Assembly (NCBI GenBank): GCA_041855385.1
Contig: JBHAEC010000006.1
Span: 1-18,660 of the forward strand
Length of the DNA stretch: 18,660 nt
Direction: 5' to 3'
Source of the DNA: JBHAEC01 sp041855385
GTDB taxonomy: Bacteria > Bacillota > Negativicutes > Veillonellales > Veillonellaceae
Shown here piece after piece: positions 1 through 6,025 of the stretch; the stretch's first letter is position 1; every line of letters starts with the position of its first letter. The notes under the pieces are model-generated. The model saw nothing but the letters and a program-made list of their open reading frames with translations. It was not told the DNA's origin and ran no database searches. The translations under genes and the position numbers were made by a program.

Positions 1-444
1 AAATATCTAATTGAAGCAGGTGTACAAGCAGATGTAATACAACATGACGATTTAGTTTATATTTGTAATGTAGCAAACAATGGTAGCTACGATTTGTTTT
101 TATCTATACATTGCAATTCTTTTAATGAAGAAGCAAAGGGAATTGAAGTCTTTACAAGTCGAGGAATGACATATGCAGACTATTTTGCCACTGCACTGAT
201 GGTACAGGTACACAAGACATTCCCTAATCTTTTAGTTAGATCCGATTGGAGCGATGGAGATATTGACAAAGAAGCAGGATTATATGTGCTTATCAATACA
301 GATATACCTGCTGCACTATTTGAATTACCTTTTATTAGCAATCCGACAGAGGAAGAATGGCTAAAGAATGAATCTAACTTAGATGAAGTATCAAAAGCTT
401 TTGCGCGAGCTGTAACAGACTATTCCCAGGGGGCAGTCCGATGA
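1..444 (+). CDS. Phage N-acetylmuramoyl-L-alanine amidase (endolysin), 5'-truncated by window
   Basis: Frame 1 is open from the first base, so the N-terminus lies outside the window; 147 residues are visible. The sequence fits the Amidase_3 (AmiC/CwlM type) zinc amidase fold, which cleaves the bond between MurNAc and L-alanine in peptidoglycan. Visible signatures are SIHCNSFN (visible residues 35-42, with His37 as a zinc ligand) and FELPFISN (107-114, with Glu108 as the probable catalytic/zinc-site glutamate). There is no cell-wall-binding repeat after the catalytic domain; the protein stops soon after it. The stop codon overlaps the start of the next small gene by 4 bp, placing it in a lysis cassette at the end of the prophage. 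A host autolysin is possible, but the position beside a tRNA attachment junction and the spanin-like genes favours an endolysin. Confidence 0.87.
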   Translation, partial: KYLIEAGVQADVIQHDDLVYICNVANNGSYDLFLSIHCNSFNEEAKGIEVFTSRGMTYADYFATALMVQVHKTFPNLLVRSDWSDGDIDKEAGLYVLINTDIPAALFELPFISNPTEEEWLKNESNLDEVSKAFARAVTDYSQGAVR

Positions 445-536
445 AGAAAAAAGCACTTATCGCGGGTATCCTGTTTTTTTCATGGATACTGGCTCAAATC
501 TACTACGAAGGCAGTGTTTATAAGTTATTCCACTAG
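441..536 (+). CDS. Tiny phage membrane protein (31 aa) in the lysis cassette
   Basis: An ATG at 441 overlaps the amidase stop by 4 bp (ATGA) and has a purine-rich CAGGGGG about 7 bases upstream. It encodes 31 residues: a lysine-rich start (MKKK), one hydrophobic segment at about residues 5-19 that could cross the membrane, and a short polar tail ending at TAG 534-536. The next ribosome binding site, AGGAGG at 535-540, overlaps its stop codon. That spacing suggests it is translated as part of the lysis transcript. A small holin, an antiholin or a lysis accessory peptide would all fit. I recognise no family. Confidence 0.55.
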   Translation: MKKKALIAGILFFSWILAQIYYEGSVYKLFH

Positions 537-545
537 GAGGTGGGC

Positions 546-917
546 ATGTATGAATCAGTTAAAAATCGTATCTGGTCGATGGCTATTCCTATTGTTGGCG
601 TTGCTATTTTGTGCGCCTTCGGTTGGATATTGTTCCGACATCACGATGACGGAAACGCAATTCAATCAGCTAGAACAGAACTTGTTCAAGCTAGATACGA
701 ACAACAATAAGCTAGAGCACTTGTTAACACAATCGAACAACGACTTGTTAGAAGCGCAGAGATCATTGGAGAAGTTGAAACAAGAATTGAATCAGTCGAA
801 AACAGAAACGGAACAGCTCAAGAAATCATACGAGAAAACAGACGAATTATTGCAGAAAGCAGAAATATCCTTGAACAAATACGAAAAGCAAGTGAAGAAA
901 AAAGAACGACAAAATAG
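546..917 (+). pseudogene. Inner-membrane spanin-like (Rz-like) frame interrupted by TAA at 708-710
   Basis: The ATG at 546 lies 5 bases after a perfect AGGAGG (535-540), a better spacing than for the overlapping gene at 550. The frame encodes an N-terminal membrane anchor (about residues 10-30, SMAIPIVGVAILCAFGW onward), a short polar stretch, then glutamate/arginine-rich helix. It stops at TAA 708-710 after 54 residues. Past that stop the same frame stays open to TAG 915-917, with 68 more residues of charged, coiled-coil-like sequence (EQRLVRSAEIIGEVETRIES and similar). Read through, it would be a 123-residue N-anchored coiled-coil protein, the shape of an Rz-type i-spanin. It lies almost wholly inside the DNA of the 550-972 gene. 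It is either a recent nonsense mutant, a shortened but working protein, or a readthrough product. Confidence 0.5.
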
Positions 918-972
918 ACTTCTAAAATACTCATTGCTAGTCGTTGGTGTGATTGCGTATACGCGGAGGTGA
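550..972 (+). CDS. Phage lysis-associated coiled-coil membrane protein (spanin-like partner)
   Basis: I take the ATG at 550 (MNQLKIV) as the start: AGGAGG at 535-540 is 9 bases upstream. An in-frame GTG at 514 lies inside the preceding gene and has no ribosome binding site. The 140-residue product has an N-terminal signal or anchor (about residues 10-30, WLFLLLALLFCAPSVGYCSD). A long coiled coil follows at about residues 35-120 (repeated L, E, K, Q heptads). A C-terminal hydrophobic segment (YSLLVVGVIAYT) ends in a short basic tail. Periplasmic coiled coils held at membranes are the hallmark of spanins, which fuse inner and outer membranes in the last step of lysis of diderm hosts. No good lipobox is present (the cysteine is preceded by Tyr), so it is not a textbook o-spanin. 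It shares its DNA with a second frame at 546-917. Confidence 0.62.
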   Translation: MNQLKIVSGRWLFLLLALLFCAPSVGYCSDITMTETQFNQLEQNLFKLDTNNNKLEHLLTQSNNDLLEAQRSLEKLKQELNQSKTETEQLKKSYEKTDELLQKAEISLNKYEKQVKKKERQNRLLKYSLLVVGVIAYTRR

Positions 973-1120
973 TCCAACTTCTCGGATCTATATTTTAGTC
1001 GCTTATCAGTCGTTTATTTTAACCATTTTTTACAGTTTTTAATAATCTCACTTTTATGAGTTTGTAGTATTTTACAGTGCTTGTTGTGTTTTTGTGGTAG
1101 CTAAAAATATTGCCTTGTTG
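973..1120. repeat. Non-coding phage attachment-arm region with short direct repeats
   Basis: No gene is seen between the last phage gene and the tRNA fragment. The stretch is very AT-rich and holds two TTTTACAGT copies (1028-1036 and 1070-1078, 42 bp apart). It also has a near-tandem pair AGTCGCTTAT/AGTCGTTTAT (997-1006 and 1008-1017) and a small hairpin CTCA-N6-TGAG (1047-1060). Direct repeats next to an attachment core are commonly integrase arm-binding or excisionase sites. That role is inferred here from position only. Confidence 0.35.
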
Positions 1121-1167
1121 CCCTTCTAAGCCGTGGGTCGGGAGTTCGAATCTCTCCTGGGTCACCA
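1121..1167 (+). tRNA. tRNA-Arg(TCT) 3' half, displaced by prophage insertion (attachment site)
   Basis: The sequence reads as an anticodon loop CTTCTAA with anticodon TCT and the 3' anticodon strand GCCGT. A variable loop follows, then a T arm GGGAG-TTCGAAT-CTCTC, an acceptor strand CTGGGTC, discriminator A and an encoded CCA (1165-1167). The upstream bases do not complete it: TTGCC precedes the loop where ACGGC would be needed, and no D arm or GACCCAG acceptor strand is present. It is therefore a non-functional 3' fragment and marks the bacterial side of the prophage junction. The crossover lies at or just before the anticodon loop. Confidence 0.8.
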
Positions 1168-1171
1168 AGTA

Positions 1172-1210
1172 AATAAGCGGCCTCTCAGAAATGAGAGGTC
1201 GCTTATTTTT
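1172..1210 (+). terminator. Intrinsic terminator formerly serving tRNA-Arg
   Basis: A 16-bp stem (AATAAGCGGCCTCTCA pairing with its near-perfect complement ending in GCTTATT, one G-T wobble) closes a GAAA loop and runs into TTTGTC. It starts 5 bases after the tRNA CCA, so it was the tRNA terminator before insertion. It now insulates the host operon from prophage late transcription. Confidence 0.85.
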
Positions 1211-1287
1211 GTCTTTGGTACTTATTTTTATTGCATTAAAGCATTTTGGAAATAAAAACTAAGCTTTATAAAAAAGTCTGGCTACCA

Positions 1288-1296
1288 TGATATAAT
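1288..1296 (+). promoter_or_regulatory. Extended -10 promoter for the tannase-like/ahb run
   Basis: TGATATAAT, a TGn-extended perfect -10 hexamer (TATAAT 1291-1296), lies about 60 bases before the first start codon. No good -35 hexamer is present at 17 bp spacing. The surrounding bases closely resemble those around the promoter at 14177-14185. Confidence 0.5.
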
Positions 1297-1356
1297 AAAA
1301 TAAATAGCTCTAAAGTGCAGTATTTTTATAAACTGTATTAGAAATAGGAGAATAAA

Positions 1357-2889
1357 ATGAAGAAAATTAAAATGTTGACAACCCTGCTGGTATGTGGTTT
1401 TATGACTCAAACTTTGACTGTATCGGCAGAAAAAGATACATTGGAAAGCAAGACTTTCTTTAACCAAGCAGGTGATAGTTTTGACCTGGTTTTTAGGCCG
1501 GGAGATGAAGATACTCCTGTAACGGCAGAGGTGAATGGAAAGACGATCACTTACCGTGCTTATGAAAGAATCGTATATGTTCAAAACCCGATTGAGCCGG
1601 AATACCAGACCATAAATATTTATATTCCAAACGAATATTATACGGGAAGTGAGGTCAATGGATATAATTCAGAAAATGCCCCTATTTTCCTGCCTAATTC
1701 AGTAGGTGGCTATATGCCGGCGAAAGCGACAGTGGCAACACAAAAGGGAATGGGCGGAAGAGAAAGCACTATTTTATCGGCTCTTTCCAAAGGTTATGTG
1801 GTAGCCAGCGTGGGTGCCAGAGGAAGAACATTACAGCAGGGGGAGATCTACACGGGAAAGGCTCCGGCGGTTATTGTGGACTTAAAGGCAGCGGTCAAAT
1901 ATCTTCGTTTTAATGACGAGAGAATGCCGGGTGATGCAAATAAGATTATTTCCAACGGAACAAGTGCGGGTGGAGCTATGTCAGCTCTTTTGGCTTTGAG
2001 CGGAGATAAAGAGGAATACAATGTGTATCTTAAAGAGCTGGGAGCCGCAAATGCCAGTGATGCTATTTTTGCCGCTTCCGTATACTGCCCCATTACCAAT
2101 CTAGAGCATGCTGACGCAGCGTATGAATGGCAGTTTAATGGGTTAAATGAGTATAGTCGTATGGATATGTCAAAGCTTACCGCATCCGGCTTTAACGATC
2201 GTTCGAGAGCTGTGTCTACTATTGAGGGGAGTCTTACTTTAAAAGAAAGAATGCTCTCTCTTCAGCTAAAGGAACAATTTATCTCCTATTTGAATTCGTT
2301 AGGATTAAGCAATGAAAAGGGAGAGAAATTAACATTAGATAAAAATGGAGATGGATCCTTTAAAGAATACATTAAAGCCTATCTTGTAGAGTCTGCCAAT
2401 AAAGCGATTGAAGAGGGAGAGGATCTGTCTGAAACGGAATGGGTTATAATCAGTAATGGAGAAGTAGTGGATGTAAATTGGCGAGGATTTATTCACTCCC
2501 AAAAAAGGATGAAATCTCCTCCCGCCTTTGATGCACCGGATCTCAGTTCCGGAGAAAATGACTTGTTCGGGACGAAAACTGTAAAAGCCAAGCATTTTAC
2601 ACGGTTTAGTGCGGACCAGAGCACCAACAAAGACATGGTAGCGGATAGAGAAATAGTAAAAATGATGAATGCCATGAATTATGTGGAAAATAAACAAGGA
2701 GCTAAACATTTGCGTATCCGGGCGGGTTCTGCCGATTATGACACATCTCATGCCATTTCCGCTATGCTTGTGGCAAGACTTGAAATGGAAGGTCGTGAAG
2801 TTGACTATGCGATTCCTTGGGGAGTTCCTCATTCAGGAGATTATGATTTGGAGGAATTGTTCCACTGGATCGATAGTATAGTAAAATAA
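1357..2889 (+). CDS. Exported subtype-B-tannase-like alpha/beta hydrolase
   Basis: This 510-residue protein starts at ATG 1357 behind AGGAG (1346-1350). It has a cleavable signal peptide (residues 1-24, ending VSA) and is thus secreted or periplasmic. The serine-hydrolase elbow GTSAGG places the nucleophile at Ser203. Asp460 (RAGSAD) and His492 (PHSGDYD) complete a plausible triad, and their 32-residue spacing equals that recalled for Lactobacillus TanLp1 (Asp419/His451). The PNSVGGYMP motif (113-121) also recalls that family. Such enzymes hydrolyse galloyl esters, but the true substrate here could be another ester. DKNGDGS (328-334) resembles a calcium-binding loop. It is longer than typical subtype B tannases (about 470). 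Only 29 bp and no terminator separate it from ahbC, so they may be co-transcribed. The hydrolase fold is well supported; the substrate is uncertain. Confidence 0.72.
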   Translation: MKKIKMLTTLLVCGFMTQTLTVSAEKDTLESKTFFNQAGDSFDLVFRPGDEDTPVTAEVNGKTITYRAYERIVYVQNPIEPEYQTINIYIPNEYYTGSEVNGYNSENAPIFLPNSVGGYMPAKATVATQKGMGGRESTILSALSKGYVVASVGARGRTLQQGEIYTGKAPAVIVDLKAAVKYLRFNDERMPGDANKIISNGTSAGGAMSALLALSGDKEEYNVYLKELGAANASDAIFAASVYCPITNLEHADAAYEWQFNGLNEYSRMDMSKLTASGFNDRSRAVSTIEGSLTLKERMLSLQLKEQFISYLNSLGLSNEKGEKLTLDKNGDGSFKEYIKAYLVESANKAIEEGEDLSETEWVIISNGEVVDVNWRGFIHSQKRMKSPPAFDAPDLSSGENDLFGTKTVKAKHFTRFSADQSTNKDMVADREIVKMMNAMNYVENKQGAKHLRIRAGSADYDTSHAISAMLVARLEMEGREVDYAIPWGVPHSGDYDLEELFHWIDSIVK

Positions 2890-2918
2890 ATTATTCATAT
2901 ATTCTAAGGAGAATACAG

Positions 2919-4100
2919 ATGATAAGTTTTTCGAAATTGCTTTTAGGTAAAAGCCATTATGGGGATACTTTGCGATATACCCCTCATGCAAAAGGAGAAA
3001 GAAAAGGAACTACCCGTTCAATGGGGCCTGTTGTCGTTTGGAACTGTACGCGCACTTGCAACCTGGCTTGTCGTCATTGCTATGCGGAGGCGGTTTTGGG
3101 GGATACGCCGAATGAACTTACTACCGAAGAGGCCAAGAACTTTATGGATTCTTTGAAGTCATATCGTGTTCCGGTATTACTTTTTTCCGGTGGAGAACCG
3201 CTAAAAAGAGCCGATTTATTTGAACTTATGGCTTATGGAAAAGAAATCGGTCTTCGTATGGTAATATCCACTAATGGGACGCTGATTGATGAAAAGACGG
3301 CAAAGCGAATTAAGGAGTTGGGGACTAGTTATGTCGGAATAAGCTTGGATGGACTGGAAGACATTAACGATTCCTTCCGAGGGAAAAAAGGGGCGTTCGT
3401 AGACACATTGCAGGGATTTAAGAACTGTCATGCGGTTCGGCAAAAGACAGGGCTTCGATTGTCTCTGAGCCGTACGACGGCCAGAGACTTGCCGGCTATT
3501 TTTGATTTAATAGAAAGAGAGAGCATTAAACGGGTATGTTTTTACCATTTGGTGTATTCCGGAAGAGGGGCTTTTATTCAACATGAAGATCTAAATCATG
3601 AAGAAATGCGAAGGACGATTGATTATATTATAGAAAAAACGCTAGATTTTGATCGTCGCGGAGTGGATACGGAAATTTTGACAGTGGATAACCACTGTGA
3701 TGCTATATATATTTATCAATACTTGAAGAAACAGAATCCGAAGCGAGCGGTTGAAGTATGGGATTTGCTTTCCATTAACGGAGGCAATCGATCCGGTATG
3801 GCCATCGGATCCGTAGACTGGGAAGGAAATGTTTATATCGATCAGTTTACAAGAGCCATCCCTCTTGGCAACATAAGGGAAAGATCCTTTGGGGAAATAT
3901 GGGATGGAAAAAATAATGACTTTCTTCAAAAACTTCGGAATCGTAAAGAGTACATCACAGGTCGATGTAAGGAATGCCGGTGGCTATCACAGTGCAACGG
4001 CAACTTTCGCGCCCGTGCGCTGAGCACCGGCGATGTGTGGGCGTCAGATCCGGCCTGTTATTTTACAGATGAAGAAATCGGCTTAGGAGGGGGGATATGA
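2919..4100 (+). CDS. ahbC: AhbC: 12,18-didecarboxysiroheme deacetylase (radical SAM)
   Basis: Radical SAM enzyme of the siroheme-dependent heme pathway. It removes the two acetate side chains of 12,18-didecarboxysiroheme to give Fe-coproporphyrin III in the cytoplasm. The 393 residues have the expected family length. The CxxxCxxC cluster is C47, C51, C54 in WNCTRTCNLACRHCY, and SGGEP (90-94) binds the SAM methionine moiety. The C-terminal region carries C350, C353, C359 and C380 for an auxiliary iron-sulfur cluster (RCKECRWLSQCNGNFRARA). The N-terminus (MISFSKLLLG, GDTLRY, GPVVVWNCT) is typical of AhbC and unlike AhbD. AAGGAG precedes the ATG by 6 bases. It is the first of four ahb genes, and its stop directly abuts the ahbD start. 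The related NirJ of heme d1 synthesis is the main alternative, but the downstream AhbD makes the heme route more likely. Confidence 0.88.
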   Translation: MISFSKLLLGKSHYGDTLRYTPHAKGERKGTTRSMGPVVVWNCTRTCNLACRHCYAEAVLGDTPNELTTEEAKNFMDSLKSYRVPVLLFSGGEPLKRADLFELMAYGKEIGLRMVISTNGTLIDEKTAKRIKELGTSYVGISLDGLEDINDSFRGKKGAFVDTLQGFKNCHAVRQKTGLRLSLSRTTARDLPAIFDLIERESIKRVCFYHLVYSGRGAFIQHEDLNHEEMRRTIDYIIEKTLDFDRRGVDTEILTVDNHCDAIYIYQYLKKQNPKRAVEVWDLLSINGGNRSGMAIGSVDWEGNVYIDQFTRAIPLGNIRERSFGEIWDGKNNDFLQKLRNRKEYITGRCKECRWLSQCNGNFRARALSTGDVWASDPACYFTDEEIGLGGGI

Positions 4101-5087
4101 ATGCTTATTTCATGGAACACGACTAAGCGTTGTAATTTATATTGCAAGCATTGTTACCGAGAGTCGGGAATTGAAGAAGATACTTCTCTTGAGCTAACAA
4201 CAGAAGAGGGGAAAAAGCTAATACGAGAAATAAAGGCTAGCGGTTTCTTTCTGTTGATTTTAAGTGGAGGAGAACCTTTATTGCGTCCTGATATACTGGA
4301 TTTTGTGGCGCAAGCAAAGCAGGTAGGTTTGATTCCGGCAATGGGGACGAACGGAACGTTGGTGACGCCCGAGATGGCGAAAGCTTTAAAGGAAGCCGGA
4401 TTACGCGGTATTGCAATCAGCGTGGATAGTTTGGACAAGGGATATCATGATGATTTCCGTGGAAAAGAAGGAGCTTATGACAGGACACAGGCCGGCATCG
4501 AGAATTCCCTTGCAGCAGGATTACAGGTACAAATTAACTTGACACTCACGGAAAATAATCAGGATCAATTTGAGAAAGTGGTCGATTATTACGAGGCTAA
4601 AGGTGTTCATGCGGTTCACCCTTTCTTTTTAGTTCCTACGGGAAGAGCCCTGTCAATGGAAGCCGAAGGCTTAAGGTCGCAGGCGTATTTTTCTATGATT
4701 CGCTCCATTTTGGAAAAACAAAAGACTTCCAAGATTGAGTTAAAACCTACCTGCGCGCCTCAGTTCATGCCTATGGCAAAAATGATGGGCGTAGAGCAAC
4801 GATTTACCCGTGGATGCTTGGCGGGAACAGCGTATTGTTGTATTACTCCCGTCGGAGATGTGAATATTTGCCCCTATCTTCCGATTTCGGTTGGTAATGT
4901 GAGGGAAAAACCATTTACGGATATTTGGCGGGATAGTGATGTCTTTGCAAGATTGCGTGACTTTGGTAACTATAAAGGTGAATGCGGAAGCTGTCAAGAC
5001 AGAGAAATTTGTGGAGGTTGCCGTGCTCGTGCATATTATTATCAACAGGATTATATGGCAGAAGAGCCCTGGTGCTTTAGGAGGTAA
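4101..5087 (+). CDS. ahbD: AhbD: Fe-coproporphyrin III oxidative decarboxylase (heme synthase, radical SAM)
   Basis: Last step of the alternative pathway: oxygen-independent conversion of two propionates of Fe-coproporphyrin III to vinyl groups, giving protoheme. The protein has 328 residues. The radical SAM cysteines are C11, C15, C18 (CNLYCKHCY), with SGGEP at 55-59. Ten cysteines lie in the core and tail, including C239, C246, C247, C257 and the SPASM-like set C295, C298, C304, C307, C325 (CGSCQDREICGGCRARAYYY, EEPWC), enough for a second 4Fe-4S cluster. The start ATG directly follows the ahbC stop codon, with AGGAGGGGGG at 4086-4095 as the ribosome binding site inside ahbC, indicating translational coupling. 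The tail motif YMAEEPWC is characteristic of AhbD. Confidence 0.88.
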   Translation: MLISWNTTKRCNLYCKHCYRESGIEEDTSLELTTEEGKKLIREIKASGFFLLILSGGEPLLRPDILDFVAQAKQVGLIPAMGTNGTLVTPEMAKALKEAGLRGIAISVDSLDKGYHDDFRGKEGAYDRTQAGIENSLAAGLQVQINLTLTENNQDQFEKVVDYYEAKGVHAVHPFFLVPTGRALSMEAEGLRSQAYFSMIRSILEKQKTSKIELKPTCAPQFMPMAKMMGVEQRFTRGCLAGTAYCCITPVGDVNICPYLPISVGNVREKPFTDIWRDSDVFARLRDFGNYKGECGSCQDREICGGCRARAYYYQQDYMAEEPWCFRR

Positions 5088-5089
5088 GG

Positions 5090-5566
5090 ATGGACGCAAA
5101 GGATAAGCAGTTGCTGAACCGATTACAACAGGGACTTCCCCTAAAAAAAGATCCTTATAATAGCATTGCCGAAGAGCTTGGACTTACAAAAGACGATGTG
5201 GTGGCACGTATACAAAAGTTGGTGGCATCTAAATACATACGCCGGATCGGTGGAGTTTTTGATACAAAGGCCATGGGGTACACAAGTCTTTTGCTTGGGG
5301 CTCGGGTAGAAGAAGAGATCTTTTATGAGGTTGCTCGCTTTATTAATGAGCATCCCGGAGTAACACATAATTACCGTAGAAGAGGAATGTTAAATATGTG
5401 GTTTACCCTTGCTACAAGAACAGAAGAGGAGCGAGGCAAATTTATTGATGAAGTAAAAAGAAAATTTGGTGTAAAACAGATTTTTTGTTTTCCGAAATTG
5501 CAACAGTTTAAGCTTCGCGTTTTCTTTGATATAGAGGGGGAGGGTACAGATGAAGGAAGTCGATAA
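5090..5566 (+). CDS. ahbA: AhbA: siroheme decarboxylase subunit (AsnC/Lrp-like)
   Basis: AsnC/Lrp-fold protein of 158 residues that, with the next gene product, decarboxylates siroheme to 12,18-didecarboxysiroheme. The N-terminal winged-helix part (residues 1-60, LLNRLQQGLPLKKDPYNSIA, then the IRRIGGVFD wing) is followed by a RAM-like ferredoxin fold. That fold carries the active-site signature THNYRRRGMLNMWFT (about residues 96-110), matching the HNYxR...NxWFT pattern of AhbA/NirDLGH proteins rather than a DNA-binding regulator. The start lies 3 bases after the ahbD stop behind AGGAGG. Its 3' end overlaps ahbB by 17 bp. Assignment to the A rather than the B subunit is by motif memory and is less sure than the family. 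Confidence 0.8.
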   Translation: MDAKDKQLLNRLQQGLPLKKDPYNSIAEELGLTKDDVVARIQKLVASKYIRRIGGVFDTKAMGYTSLLLGARVEEEIFYEVARFINEHPGVTHNYRRRGMLNMWFTLATRTEEERGKFIDEVKRKFGVKQIFCFPKLQQFKLRVFFDIEGEGTDEGSR

Positions 5567-6011
5567 AAAAATAATATCACTATTTCAGGGGGACCTACCT
5601 CTAACGGATAACCCCTATGAAGCTGTTGCTAAGGAAGTTGGAATAACGGAGGATGAGCTGGTAGAGTGGCTTCAAAAAAAGAGGGATGAGAAGAAATTAA
5701 AGAGGGTAAGTGCCATTTTATACCATCAGAACTCAGGATTTACAGTTAATGCTATGATAGTGCTTCAAGCGGATGAAGAGCGGTTCAAAGAAGTGGGAGA
5801 AGCATTGGCTTCTCTTCCCATAGTGAGTCATTGTTACGAAAGGTCTATGTACCCGGAGTGGCCTTATAATATGTATGCTATGAGTCATGGCCGAAGGGCT
5901 AAAGATATAGAACCGGTTGTTCATCAATTTATGGAGCAATGGGGAATTGAAAATTATGATATACTGTACAGTGAAGAGGAACTGAAAAAGAGTAGCATGA
6001 TTTTTGTGTAA
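5550..6011 (+). CDS. ahbB: AhbB: siroheme decarboxylase subunit (AsnC/Lrp-like)
   Basis: Second AsnC-like subunit, 153 residues, expected to form a heterodimer with AhbA. The winged-helix N-terminus (residues 1-55) resembles AhbA (GDLPLTDNPYEAVAKEVG) but the signature differs: SHCYERSMYPEWPYNMYAMSHG (from about residue 91), the CYxRP-type, WPYN, M-HG pattern of the beta subunit. The C-terminal YSEEELKKSSM also matches this subfamily. The ATG at 5550 sits inside the last 17 bases of ahbA in another frame, behind a GGGGGAGGG tract, so translation is coupled and 1:1 expression is likely. A DNA-binding regulator is the alternative, but pairing with AhbA, AhbC and AhbD makes an enzyme far more likely. 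Confidence 0.8.
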   Translation: MKEVDKKIISLFQGDLPLTDNPYEAVAKEVGITEDELVEWLQKKRDEKKLKRVSAILYHQNSGFTVNAMIVLQADEERFKEVGEALASLPIVSHCYERSMYPEWPYNMYAMSHGRRAKDIEPVVHQFMEQWGIENYDILYSEEELKKSSMIFV

Positions 6012-6025
6012 TAGGGGTTAAGGAC

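Larger units (their letters stand above)
1..1167. mobile_element. Right end of a prophage integrated in tRNA-Arg
   Basis: The segment carries an endolysin, a tiny membrane protein and a spanin-like pair, all packed with overlapping or adjoining reading frames as in phage lysis cassettes. It ends in the 3' half of a tRNA-Arg gene (1121-1167) that has no matching 5' half. This is the usual product of tyrosine-integrase insertion into a tRNA gene, where the displaced 3' end marks the far junction. The integrase and the reconstituted tRNA would lie to the left, outside the window. Whether the prophage is intact cannot be judged from this end. Confidence 0.8.

Noticed and set aside
514..549. Upstream GTG start for the coiled-coil lysis gene
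   Set aside because: It lies inside the preceding small gene without a ribosome binding site and would place extra charged residues before the signal sequence; ATG 550 is better.
1081..1167. Complete tRNA-Arg gene
   Set aside because: There is no 5' acceptor strand or D arm, and the 5' anticodon strand does not pair; only the 3' half is present.
2335..2832. Long antisense open frame opposite the tannase-like gene
   Set aside because: No ribosome binding site or recognisable family, unlikely composition, and it is fully opposed by a well-supported gene. Similar shadows at 8641-9093, 4740-5099 and 16984-17412 (all minus strand) were dropped for the same reason.
5090..6011. Two AsnC/Lrp transcription regulators
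   Set aside because: Both carry siroheme-decarboxylase signatures (HNYxR...NMWFT; HCYER...EWPYN...SHG) and sit directly after ahbC and ahbD, so they are read as enzyme subunits.
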